Position numbers and translations under genes: made by a program. The notes beneath the pieces are model-generated. The model was not told where the DNA came from. It searched no databases and saw only the letters and a program-made list of their open reading frames with translations. From an uncultured Bacteroides sp. (GTDB taxonomy: Bacteria; Bacteroidota; Bacteroidia; Bacteroidales; Bacteroidaceae): DNA of 64,000 nt. Below are positions 35,279-44,128 of this stretch, piece by piece; position 1 is the first letter of the stretch; each line of letters opens with the position of its first letter. Location: contig CASFGA010000007.1 of assembly GCA_949294185.1 (NCBI GenBank), positions 210,346-274,345 of the forward strand, given 5' to 3'.

Positions 35279-37564
35279 CTATTCCGCTGTAAACGTTTTG
35301 GTCTGAACATCTCTGCTGTCAGCTCCCACCATCACCTGAAACTCTCCTGCATCATACTTATAAACCAGGTCGGCATTGTAATACTTCAAGTCCTCGGCGG
35401 TCAATGTAAAAGTAACTTCACAGCTTTCCCCCTTTTTCAAAGATATTCTGCGGAAACCTTTCAACTCCTTTACCGGACGAGCTATATCCGCATAAAGGTC
35501 GCGTATATAAAGCTGCACCGTTTCTGTCCCGTCAAAGTCTCCTACATTCTTTACCGGAACCGTTACCTTAAGGCTGCCTCCTTTGGGCAATATTTCAGAA
35601 TCAAGCTTCATCTCACCATATTCAAACGCCGTATAGCTCAGCCCATAGCCAAAAGGATACAGTCCGTCATTAGGACAGTCGATATAATTGCTGACATAAC
35701 GGTTGAATACACCCGGCTCTCCGTCAGGACGTCCGGTATTCACCTGACTGTAATAAAGAGGCAACTGGCCTACCGTACGGGGAAACGTGGTTGTCAGCTT
35801 ACCCGACGGAACCGTTTTCCCGAACAAAACATCGCCCACAGCGTCTCCTGTCTCACTTCCGCCGAACCAAACATTCAGTATCGCCGGGACATTTTCAGAT
35901 TCCCATGCCAGCTCAAGCGGGCGTCCGGTGAAGAGAAGCAACACGACGGGCTTTCCAGTCTTAACCAAAGCCTGCAACAAATCCCGCTGAGCATCCGGTA
36001 TGCGGATATCCGTGCGCGAAGCAGACTCACCCGACATATCGGCACACTCTCCCACCGCTGCTATTATAACATCGGCACGGGCTGCAACCGACATCGCTTC
36101 TGCAAGCAACTGCCTGTCATTTCCCCTCTGCAACGGGCGGGTTCCTGCCGCACCTTTCTCCATCTGCTCGTCATAATAAACATTGCTTCCTTTGGCATAA
36201 AGAATTTCAGCTTTATCCCCTACCGCCGCACGCATACCTTCAAGCAACGACGGATGCAGGGAAGGATCACAAGTAGGACTCCACATTCCACACATATTAT
36301 TATGGGCATCCGCCATCGGCCCTATCAAAGCGATACGCCCCTCCGGCTTCAAGGGCAGCAACTGGCCTTCATTCTTCAGCAAGACAAAGGTTTCGGCAGC
36401 GATGCGCCGTGCTTCGGCACGGTTTTCTGCCGAATAAGTGTCTTTTGCCGCACGAAGCGTGTCACAATACTTGTACGGATTATCAAAAAGACCAAGCCTG
36501 TACTTCATTTCCAATACCCTGCGGCATGCTTCATCAATACGAGCTTCTGACACACTGCCTTCCGACAACGCCTCTTCCATGGGATGGAAGAAACTTCCAG
36601 AAACCATATCCATGTCCGTCCCGGCATTCATGGCAAGAACACCGGCTTCTTTCAAATCCGCCACACCGTGAACGGCCATTTCACCAATTGAATTATAATC
36701 GGTTACCACCATTCCGTCAAATCCCCACTGCCGACGCAAAACATCTTCCAGCAGCCACTTGTTTCCCGTAGCAGGGATACCGTCAACCGTATTGAAAGAT
36801 GTCATCACCGTTCCTACTCCTGCTTCGACCGCTGCCTTGTAGGGAGGAAAATATTCATTAAACATCCGGACACGGCTCATATCGGTCAGATTATAGTCAC
36901 GGCCGGATTCCGAAGCCCCGTAAAGCGCGAAATGTTTGAGGCAAGCCATGATGTTAACCTCAGATTCCCGCAGGTTCTCACCCTGATAGCCCTTGACATA
37001 CGCACGCGCCAACAAGGCTCCCAAATAAGGATCCTCACCATTTCCCTCGGCTATCCTGCCCCAACGGGCATCCCGACATATATCTACCATCGGACTGAAT
37101 GTCCATGAAATGCCGTTGGCACTTCCTTCCTTGGCCGAGACCTCGGCTGCCCGTCTCACTGCCGCCGTATCCCAGCTGCAAGACAAGGCAAGCGGAATAG
37201 GGAAAACAGTCTGAAAACCGTGAATGATATCGGCACCTACCACCAGCGGAATACCCAAACGGGTTTCTTCAACGGCAATGCGCTGCAGCTCCCGTATCTT
37301 GCCCACTCCCTTTACATTGAAATATCCTCCTATCTCCCCGTGACGAATCATTTCCGCCAAGTCACTATCCACGACCGGCCCCGTCGTCAAATCACCTCCT
37401 GAAGGGAGATTAAGCTGTCCCAACTTCTCCTGAAGCGTCATTTTGTCCATCAATTCTGAGATAAAGCGGTTCATTTCCGCATCCGAATCGCTTACCGGCG
37501 AACAGCCGCATAACATCGCAACCGATACTCCGACAGCAGCAAACCATTTTCTTACAGTAATCAT
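35279..37564 (-). CDS. bglX: GH3 beta-glucosidase lipoprotein (BglX-like)
   Basis: This 761-residue protein has a signal peptide ending in LCGC (Cys21), so it is probably anchored in the envelope. The GH3 N-terminal barrel carries the sugar-binding and catalytic parts: GADIIHGFQTVFPIPLALSC, MACLKHFALYGASESGRDYN with the substrate-binding Lys-His, and GMVVTDYNSIGEMAVHG, where the Asp (about residue 289) is the expected nucleophile. The C-terminal sandwich domain and the fibronectin-like domain follow (to 761). The activity is probably on beta-glucosides; exact linkage is not known. I set the start at MITVRKWF since the longer frame lacks a signal peptide. It follows the glycogen genes in the same direction. 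Confidence 0.94.
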   Translation of the reverse strand: MITVRKWFAAVGVSVAMLCGCSPVSDSDAEMNRFISELMDKMTLQEKLGQLNLPSGGDLTTGPVVDSDLAEMIRHGEIGGYFNVKGVGKIRELQRIAVEETRLGIPLVVGADIIHGFQTVFPIPLALSCSWDTAAVRRAAEVSAKEGSANGISWTFSPMVDICRDARWGRIAEGNGEDPYLGALLARAYVKGYQGENLRESEVNIMACLKHFALYGASESGRDYNLTDMSRVRMFNEYFPPYKAAVEAGVGTVMTSFNTVDGIPATGNKWLLEDVLRRQWGFDGMVVTDYNSIGEMAVHGVADLKEAGVLAMNAGTDMDMVSGSFFHPMEEALSEGSVSEARIDEACRRVLEMKYRLGLFDNPYKYCDTLRAAKDTYSAENRAEARRIAAETFVLLKNEGQLLPLKPEGRIALIGPMADAHNNMCGMWSPTCDPSLHPSLLEGMRAAVGDKAEILYAKGSNVYYDEQMEKGAAGTRPLQRGNDRQLLAEAMSVAARADVIIAAVGECADMSGESASRTDIRIPDAQRDLLQALVKTGKPVVLLLFTGRPLELAWESENVPAILNVWFGGSETGDAVGDVLFGKTVPSGKLTTTFPRTVGQLPLYYSQVNTGRPDGEPGVFNRYVSNYIDCPNDGLYPFGYGLSYTAFEYGEMKLDSEILPKGGSLKVTVPVKNVGDFDGTETVQLYIRDLYADIARPVKELKGFRRISLKKGESCEVTFTLTAEDLKYYNADLVYKYDAGEFQVMVGADSRDVQTKTFTAE

Positions 37565-37709
37565 ATCTTTTTTTTCTTTCAGTAAAAACAGATTTTCATC
37601 AAACAAAGAATGAGCCCGGTCTAATGCCGAGCCCACACTTTAAAACAAATAGTCTATTTAAGAACTTCGTAAATTATTTTTTCCATTTGTCCGACCAATG
37701 CCAAAGCCG

Positions 37710-39098
37710 TCATTTCGTTTCTTTCTTCGCAGCAGTTTTCTTTGCGGCAGAAGAAGCCGTTTTTCTGGCCGCTGCCTTTTTAGGAGCAGCTTCTGCATTG
37801 GCTCCCGCCTTCTTCAGTTCAGCCTGAAGTTTCTTCACCTCATCAGTCAGCTGAACCAGTTCGCTTTCCTGATTCTTGATAGTAGTCAGCAAAGAGTTCA
37901 ACTCTTCATCATCCATGTCTACCGGATACAATGCGTTGACACGTCCGATGAAATCTCCCAGAATATTCATGTAGTTAGTGAACGCATCATAAGGAGAGTC
38001 ATAGATTCCACGGTTCAATCCCACTCCCGTGTCTTTGGTAGTCATGAAACGGAAGTTATTGCTTGCCTGCAGATAATACCAATCCTGCTTGATGCGGCGG
38101 TCGTTACACAGATATACGCGTTCTGCCACACTGTAAAGCTTATTGAAAGCCTCGCGCTGCATCACGTTACCCAACCACGGACTGATGTCTCTTTCTTCGT
38201 CTGACCATGACATCGGATAAGGAACATCGACCATATCCACCGATTTCAGCTTGGTCACAATTTCCGTCGGTGTAGAGAAAGTGATTCCCCTCTGCTTTGC
38301 ACAAGCCGGAAGCGCTTTCAAGAATTCCAGAATATTGGATGAAAGCGGCTGGGCCATACCCAAAGCAGACAATTCCATAAAGATATTGATAACCTGCTCG
38401 TTTTCCGGCAGCGATGCAATCCAATCAACATAGGTGTCTGCAAAGAGCGGATATTCATTCCACTCCGTGTTGGAGAAGCGCAGACTGATATCATCCGACA
38501 ATTTGAAATCGCGCATCAGAAGCTTCAGATTCGGATTCTCGGCACAATGATACAGATAATGCGGACTCTTCCATCCCAATACATGCTTTGCACCTTCAAC
38601 CAACATGCCCTTGAATCCCATGCCGGCCACGATTCCACCTATCTCATTGTCATAAATCAAGCTGGAATTACGGAACACCTTAGGCTCTTGTCCGAAAAAG
38701 TCTTTCACTTTCTTGCGCATAGCCTCTACTTCCTCGCGGAAGCAGTCTCCATTCTTCAACGAAGACAGGCCATGAGAATAAGGCTCACAGATGAACTCGC
38801 AACATCCCGTTGCATTCAGTTCGTGCAACAGCTCGATAACGGCCGGAGCATAAATCTCAAGCTGCTCCAATGCTACACCGGAAACGGAAAGAGCTACCTT
38901 AAATGCCCCTTCATTCGACTTCGCCATCTCAATCAAAGTCTTCAGTGCCGGTATATAAGAGCGTTCAGCCACTTCATTGATGCTTTGCTCATTTGCATAG
39001 TCATCATAGTAATAGTGGTCTGTACCTATTTCGAAGAAACGATAACGTTTCAAATGTATTATCTGGTGAATTTCAAAGTAAAGACAGATTGTTTTCAT
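37710..39098 (-). CDS. GH57-family alpha-amylase-like enzyme with Lys/Ala-rich tail
   Basis: This 462-residue protein has no signal peptide, so it should act in the cytoplasm. The GH57 barrel begins with LYFEIHQIIHLKRYRF (the family motif is usually HQP; here HQI). FICEPYSHGLSSL lies where the family has its catalytic region, followed by a helical bundle up to about 400. Residues 400-430 form a likely coiled coil (NQESELVQLTDEVKKLQAEL), and the last 30 residues are almost only Lys, Ala and Thr, histone H1-like. GH57 enzymes cut or rearrange alpha-glucans. It is the third gene of the glycogen operon. Confidence 0.9.
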   Translation of the reverse strand: MKTICLYFEIHQIIHLKRYRFFEIGTDHYYYDDYANEQSINEVAERSYIPALKTLIEMAKSNEGAFKVALSVSGVALEQLEIYAPAVIELLHELNATGCCEFICEPYSHGLSSLKNGDCFREEVEAMRKKVKDFFGQEPKVFRNSSLIYDNEIGGIVAGMGFKGMLVEGAKHVLGWKSPHYLYHCAENPNLKLLMRDFKLSDDISLRFSNTEWNEYPLFADTYVDWIASLPENEQVINIFMELSALGMAQPLSSNILEFLKALPACAKQRGITFSTPTEIVTKLKSVDMVDVPYPMSWSDEERDISPWLGNVMQREAFNKLYSVAERVYLCNDRRIKQDWYYLQASNNFRFMTTKDTGVGLNRGIYDSPYDAFTNYMNILGDFIGRVNALYPVDMDDEELNSLLTTIKNQESELVQLTDEVKKLQAELKKAGANAEAAPKKAAARKTASSAAKKTAAKKETK

Positions 39099-39117
39099 AA
39101 CGATTGAGTTAGATTAT

Positions 39118-40389
39118 TTATTTACCATAATTGCTTAAAACTTGGTCATACAGGGCACGCACCTTCAGACCTACCTTCTCCCATACGATTCCATCCACTT
39201 CTTTCTTTCCCTCGTCACGCAAATATTCATAAAGAGCCTCGTTGGTACAGATAGAGTGTATGGCATCTGCCATAGCATGAATGTCCCAATAGTCAGTCTT
39301 GATGCACTTCTCCAAGATTTCGGCACAGCCCGACTGCTTGGATATGATTGTCGGCACACTGCACTGCATAGCTTCCAACGGAGAAATGCCAAAAGGTTCG
39401 GATACAGACGGCATGATATACACATCGCTTGCCTTAAGCACCTCATACACCTGCTTGCCTTTCATGAAACCGGGGAAATGGAAACGGTCGGCAATCCCTC
39501 TTTCTGCCGCCAGACGAATCATGGCATTCATCATGTCTCCACTACCGGCCATCACGAAACGTATGTTATGACTCCGCTTCAGCACCATGGCTGCCGCCTC
39601 AACGAAATATTCAGGCCCTTTCTGCATGGTGATACGCCCCAGGAAAGTAACAATCTTTTCCTTCGGATTCTTCTGCGGAACGATATCCTGGATTTCTTTC
39701 GAAAGCGGGGACACCGCGTTATGCATCGTGAAACACTTGCGCGGATCCTGATAATACTTATGGATAACCGTCTGCCGGGTCAGTTCACTCACACACATGA
39801 TACAGTCGGCATGGTCCATTCCATTCTTCTCAATGGCATAAACCGTAGGATTCACATTACCGCGGCTGCGGTCAAAATCTGTGGCATGAACATGGATTAC
39901 CAACGGTTTGCCCGATATCTGCTTGGCGTGTATGCCGGCCGGATAAGTCAGCCAGTCATGTGAATGAATGATATCAAACTGTTGCTGACGGGCTACCACA
40001 CCTGCCACAATGGAATAATTGTTGATCTCCTCATGCAGATTGTCCGGGTAACGGCCGGAGAATTCCAGACATCCCAAATCATTGGTATGCATATAATTGA
40101 AATCTGCATAGATATGATCACGCATATCATAGTACAGTTGCGGATCCATATAAGAGCCCACCCGGCTTTTTACATAATCCCACTGCACATCGCGCCATAC
40201 AATAGGCACACTGTTCATACCTATAATCTTCAGGAAGCTCTGGTCTTCATCTCCCCAAGGCTTCGGGATACAGAACGTTATCTCCATATCCGACTGTTGC
40301 GACATACCTTTAGTCAGCCCGTAACTGGCTGTTCCCAAACCTCCTAATATATGAGGAGGAAATTCCCAACCAAACATTAAAACTTTCAT
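39118..40389 (-). CDS. GT4-type glycosyltransferase, probable glycogen synthase
   Basis: This 423-residue cytoplasmic GT-B enzyme shows VLMFGWEFPPHILGGLGTAS at the N-terminus (donor/acceptor loop GGLGTA), IIHSHDWLTYPAGI in the acceptor domain, TFLGRITMQKGPEYFVEAA at the start of the C-terminal domain, and the conserved acid pair in PSVSEPFGISPLEAM (E-x7-E). It sits between the debranching enzyme and the GH57 gene with gaps of 16 and 19 bases. That context makes alpha-glucan (glycogen) synthesis its likely role. The nucleotide-sugar donor cannot be read from sequence. Confidence 0.92.
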   Translation of the reverse strand: MKVLMFGWEFPPHILGGLGTASYGLTKGMSQQSDMEITFCIPKPWGDEDQSFLKIIGMNSVPIVWRDVQWDYVKSRVGSYMDPQLYYDMRDHIYADFNYMHTNDLGCLEFSGRYPDNLHEEINNYSIVAGVVARQQQFDIIHSHDWLTYPAGIHAKQISGKPLVIHVHATDFDRSRGNVNPTVYAIEKNGMDHADCIMCVSELTRQTVIHKYYQDPRKCFTMHNAVSPLSKEIQDIVPQKNPKEKIVTFLGRITMQKGPEYFVEAAAMVLKRSHNIRFVMAGSGDMMNAMIRLAAERGIADRFHFPGFMKGKQVYEVLKASDVYIMPSVSEPFGISPLEAMQCSVPTIISKQSGCAEILEKCIKTDYWDIHAMADAIHSICTNEALYEYLRDEGKKEVDGIVWEKVGLKVRALYDQVLSNYGK

Positions 40390-40405
40390 AGTATTTCCTC
40401 CTTCT

Positions 40406-42343
40406 TTATTGGTTATCGTATTTTGACAATAAATTCAGCGTACGCAAGATTTCTGCCACATTCATAGCAAAAGAAACAGCTCCACGCCCCTGGAAAGGCG
40501 GATTCCCATCAAACAATTCAGGTATAGAACCGATACAATGACAGGTCATCTGATCTTCGTAACTAATCATCTGCCGCTCTACAAAAGAGATGGCACTACG
40601 TTTGTAAATACGCAAATAAGCTTCCAAATAGAAACCCTCCAGCCACGGCCATGCTGTTCCCTGATGATAAGCATAGTCCCGCTGAATCTGAGGACCTACA
40701 TAATTCGGATTGTATCCTCCACTCTTCGGACTTAATGAGCGGATGCCTTTCGGTGTAAGCAGCTCTTTCGTCACAATGTCTACCACGCCTTTCTTTTGCT
40801 TGGCATCAAGAGGAGAATAATCAAAGGCTGCCGCAAATATCATATTCGGACGCACGCTCCAGTCCATCATGTTACCGTCCACATAATCCAACAGATAACC
40901 ATATTCGTTCAAGAAGGTAGCGACGAATGAAGAAGCCGTCTTGTCGGCTATCTGGGTCAAACGTGCATTCAGCTCTCCATCATCCGCCAACAAATCGGCT
41001 GCAAAACGCAGTGAATTATACCACAAAGAATTGAATTCAACGATATATCCCGTGCGAGCCACTACCGGACGACCGTTAACAGTGGAGTTCATCCATGTAA
41101 TGGCCTTATCACGACCATTGGCGTATACCAGTCCGTTGTCATGAACCTGCAAATTTGGATGCTTTCCATCAGCCAAATAAGTGATTATATCCTTAACCAA
41201 CTGCCCGTATTTCTCTTTGGCCGCTTCGCGCGAAACCATCTTGGCATATTGTTGAACTGTCCATATAGCCCACATCAGCACATCCGGATGCTCCATTTCA
41301 TAGACCTTCAGATTCGTTTCCTCCCCGTTCATGAAAGCATAAACGGCCTTAACGGCAGTCTGCATCACGAGTTCGAATTTTTCCGTCTCATTGATGGCCA
41401 GAGTCAAACCCGGCAACGAGATAAACATGTCGCGCGCACGGCACTTGAACCACGGATAACCTGCCAGAATGTAAGACTCGCCTTCCTGCTTGTTAAGGAA
41501 CTGATGGGCTGTGTTAATCAGACAATTCTTAAAACTGTCGCGCGGAATGCGCTTTTCAACCTCGTATGTGAAAAGAGAATCCAAAGTTGACGTGTCGATG
41601 GCCGAGATTCCTCCGGAGAATGTAACGGACTCTCCCTTTTTGATGTTGATTTCAAAATAGCCCGGCACATAAAGATCTTCGTTAAAATCATATCCGCGCT
41701 CCTGCTCCTTAGGATATTCAATGCCACGGTACCAGTCTGGCTGGAAATGGAAAGCATTTTCTTTGCTGAGCTGCATATACAGTTCGGGGTATCCCGGATA
41801 CATGCAGGTCTTGATGCCGTTCTCCACTTCATCATAGTGGCGGCTTGCCTGAGAATTCTCATGTGTATACTGGCGTACACTACGGAAAGCCAGATACGGA
41901 CGAAGACGAAGAATCGTTTCTGAATGTGCATCCACCAGGGTATAACGAATCAGAATCCGGTTTTCATGATGAACAAAGACTTTCTCCTTTTTAAGAATCA
42001 CACCGCCTACCCGATAAAGTGTGGTAGGCACTTTTTCACATTCAAACTCACGGATGTACTTGTGCCCGCGCGGGCTGTAGTTATCGCCGTGATACTTATG
42101 AAGCCCCAGATTGAACTCGGCTCCATGCTGTATCACCGTTTCATCCAGCGAGGACAACAGCACATGGTTCTCGTCATCCAGTTCCGGAACCGGAATGACC
42201 AACAAGCCATGATATTTGCGAGTGTTGCAATCGACGATGGTTGAGCAGTGATACGCTCCCGAACGATTAGTTCGGAGAATCTCGCGAGGAAGAGATTCTT
42301 CCAGATTGGTCAGTAGAGTTTTATCAAATCGTAAATAACTCAT
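40406..42343 (-). CDS. glycogen debranching enzyme (amylo-alpha-1,6-glucosidase family)
   Basis: This 645-residue protein has the two-domain GDE layout. The N-terminal domain (to about 225) begins FDKTLLTNLEESLPREILRTNRSGAYHCST and contains NTRKYHGLLVIPVP. The C-terminal (alpha/alpha)6 barrel (about 265-640) carries ILAGYPWFKCRARDMFISLPGL with the expected catalytic Asp, VNGRPVVARTGYIVEFNSLWYN, and AYHQGTAWPWLEGFYLEAYL with a conserved Trp-Pro-Trp. It would hydrolyse the alpha-1,6 branch points of glycogen. There is no signal peptide, so it is cytoplasmic. It is the first gene of the operon (debranching, GT4, GH57), with a candidate -7 element at 42404-42411. Confidence 0.93.
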   Translation of the reverse strand: MSYLRFDKTLLTNLEESLPREILRTNRSGAYHCSTIVDCNTRKYHGLLVIPVPELDDENHVLLSSLDETVIQHGAEFNLGLHKYHGDNYSPRGHKYIREFECEKVPTTLYRVGGVILKKEKVFVHHENRILIRYTLVDAHSETILRLRPYLAFRSVRQYTHENSQASRHYDEVENGIKTCMYPGYPELYMQLSKENAFHFQPDWYRGIEYPKEQERGYDFNEDLYVPGYFEINIKKGESVTFSGGISAIDTSTLDSLFTYEVEKRIPRDSFKNCLINTAHQFLNKQEGESYILAGYPWFKCRARDMFISLPGLTLAINETEKFELVMQTAVKAVYAFMNGEETNLKVYEMEHPDVLMWAIWTVQQYAKMVSREAAKEKYGQLVKDIITYLADGKHPNLQVHDNGLVYANGRDKAITWMNSTVNGRPVVARTGYIVEFNSLWYNSLRFAADLLADDGELNARLTQIADKTASSFVATFLNEYGYLLDYVDGNMMDWSVRPNMIFAAAFDYSPLDAKQKKGVVDIVTKELLTPKGIRSLSPKSGGYNPNYVGPQIQRDYAYHQGTAWPWLEGFYLEAYLRIYKRSAISFVERQMISYEDQMTCHCIGSIPELFDGNPPFQGRGAVSFAMNVAEILRTLNLLSKYDNQ

Positions 42344-42403
42344 AGTTGTGTATTAAGGTTATAATTATATGTTCTTCTCTAAAAAATGTTATTTATTTCC
42401 TCT

Positions 42404-42411
42404 CAAAAATA
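42404..42411 (-). promoter_or_regulatory. candidate -7 element of the glycogen operon
   Basis: The minus strand reads TATTTTTG, 60 bases upstream of the debranching-enzyme ATG. The surrounding AT richness makes a chance match possible. Confidence 0.4.
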
Positions 42412-42696
42412 ATAATTAAATAGTAACTCTAAAACTAAAAAGTCACTTTTTTTACTTTGCAGCCTGTTTTTTTTAAAAAGCCCCGACTTTTTACGCGAAT
42501 ACATGCCCGACAACATAAAATACAGACAAATCGTATAAATTTTTTATCAGGCCGTCCGCCGTCTCCCACTACAGCCCTGCTCCCGTTTGCAGTAACAAGA
42601 ATTCGTTTCCATCCCGATAAAAATACCGTTTCATCCATAGCAAATGAAGACAAGCAAAGACTTCACACAACTTTCCACCCCTTATTCGCCACCATA

Positions 42697-42739
42697 TAAA
42701 AATGTCCCGGCAAGGACTGACATAATCCTTGCCGGGACA
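42697..42739 (-). terminator. serS: intrinsic terminator of serS
   Basis: TGTCCCGGCAAGGA and its exact complement form a 14-bp stem (42703-42716 with 42726-42739) around a 9-base loop. On the minus strand TTTTTATA follows. Confidence 0.93.
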
Positions 42740-42767
42740 ACCTTATCTTTTTATACATTAACAGATA

Positions 42768-44042
42768 TCAATCTATCATCTCGAATCCGCAATACGGAAC
42801 CAGTGCCTTCGGAATGCGAATGCCCTCCGGTGTCTGGTTGTTTTCGAGCAAAGCCGCCACGATGCGCGGCAACGCCAAAGCCGATCCGTTCAGTGTATGA
42901 CAAAGCTCTGTCTTCTTTTCAGCCGTGCGGTAACGACATTTCAAACGGTTTGCCTGATAAGTATCAAAATTGGAAACCGAGCTGACCTCCAGCCACCGCT
43001 TCTGAGCTTCAGAATATACTTCAAAGTCAAAACAAAGAGCGGCCGTAAAGCTCATGTCGCCTCCGCATAGACGCAATATGCGGTATGGCAGCTCCAACTT
43101 CTTCAACAGCCCCTCCACATGGTCGAGCATCTCCTGATGAGACTGCCGCGAATGCTCGGGCTTATCGATGCGGACCAGTTCCACTTTCGAAAATTCATGC
43201 AGGCGATTCAGACCGCGCACATCCTTTCCATACGAGCCGGCCTCACGACGGAAGCATTGCGTATAGGCACAATTCTTTATCGGAAGCTGCTTCTCGTCCA
43301 ATATCACATCACGATAGATGTTTGTAACCGGCACTTCAGCCGTAGGAATCAGATACAGATCGTCCAGATTGCAGTGATACATCTGCCCTTCCTTGTCGGG
43401 CAGCTGCCCTGTCCCGTAACCGGAAGCAGCATTCACCACCGTGGGAGGCATGATTTCTTCATATCCGGCGGCACGGGCTTCATCAAGAAAGAAGTTAATC
43501 AAAGCACGCTGCAGGCGCGCTCCCTTACCTTTATATACAGGGAAACCTGCTCCCGTAATCTTTACCCCGAGGTCAAAATCTATCAGATCATATTTTTTCG
43601 CCAGTTCCCAGTGAGGAAGCGCATCTTTGGGCAGTTCGGTCTCCATCCCGCCCATTTTTTCCACCACATTGTCATCAGCACCCACGCCTTCCGGCACACT
43701 TTCATAAGGCACGTTCGGAACGGTGTAAAGCAGATTCTGCATGTCTTCCGCCGCCTTGTCCATTTCAGCCTGAAGCGCCTTGCTTGTCTCCTTGATTTCC
43801 GCCACCCTGCTTTTTGCGGCTTCAGCCTCATCTTTTCTGCCTTCCTTCATCAAAGCTCCGATAACTTTCGATGTGGAATTGACTTCTGCAAGGTTCTTAT
43901 CTAATTGGTTCTGGGCATTGCGTCGTTTGTCATTCAGCTCAAGCACTTGCGCTATGACTTCCCGCGCATTGGCAAAGTGCTTCTTTTCCAATCCTCGGAT
44001 CACCTTTTCGGTATCCTCTGTAATCTGTTTAATGGTAAGCAT
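42768..44042 (-). CDS. serS: seryl-tRNA synthetase
   Basis: SerS charges tRNA-Ser. The 424-residue class II enzyme begins MLTIKQITEDTEKVIRGL, then a long antiparallel coiled coil (about 30-105) that grips the tRNA. The class II motif 2 is FRREAGSYGKDVRGLNRLHE and motif 3 is ALALPRIVAALLENNQTPEG. The start was chosen at MLTIKQ because a -7 element lies 30 bases upstream, within the longer frame. It is a single gene with its own promoter and strong terminator. Confidence 0.98.
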   Translation of the reverse strand: MLTIKQITEDTEKVIRGLEKKHFANAREVIAQVLELNDKRRNAQNQLDKNLAEVNSTSKVIGALMKEGRKDEAEAAKSRVAEIKETSKALQAEMDKAAEDMQNLLYTVPNVPYESVPEGVGADDNVVEKMGGMETELPKDALPHWELAKKYDLIDFDLGVKITGAGFPVYKGKGARLQRALINFFLDEARAAGYEEIMPPTVVNAASGYGTGQLPDKEGQMYHCNLDDLYLIPTAEVPVTNIYRDVILDEKQLPIKNCAYTQCFRREAGSYGKDVRGLNRLHEFSKVELVRIDKPEHSRQSHQEMLDHVEGLLKKLELPYRILRLCGGDMSFTAALCFDFEVYSEAQKRWLEVSSVSNFDTYQANRLKCRYRTAEKKTELCHTLNGSALALPRIVAALLENNQTPEGIRIPKALVPYCGFEMID

Positions 44043-44072
44043 ATCTTTTTTGTTTTTATACTTTTCGTGATG

Positions 44073-44080
44073 CAAAGATA
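44073..44080 (-). promoter_or_regulatory. serS: -7 element of serS
   Basis: The minus strand reads TATCTTTG, 30 bases upstream of the serS ATG at 44042. Confidence 0.65.
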
Positions 44081-44128
44081 TATTTTTTTGTTGAGATGGA
44101 TAATAAGTCAACCATAAATTAATCTCCG

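Larger units (their letters stand above)
42344..42767. other. AT-rich intergenic region of 424 bases
   Basis: This lies between the glycogen operon start and the serS end. It holds a candidate -7 element for the glycogen operon (42404-42411) and the serS terminator (42697-42739). The stretch between is AT-rich near 42380-42480. Small open frames there show no conserved pattern. No RNA gene is recognised. Confidence 0.6.

Noticed and set aside
37613..37636. Hairpin after the GH57 gene as a terminator
   Set aside because: The stem is 5 bp with a G-U pair and lacks a clear U run; transcription may continue into the GH3 gene.
42457..42985. Small plus-strand ORFs between the glycogen operon and serS
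   Set aside because: They overlap the serS terminator and coding strand, and show no start context or conserved residues.
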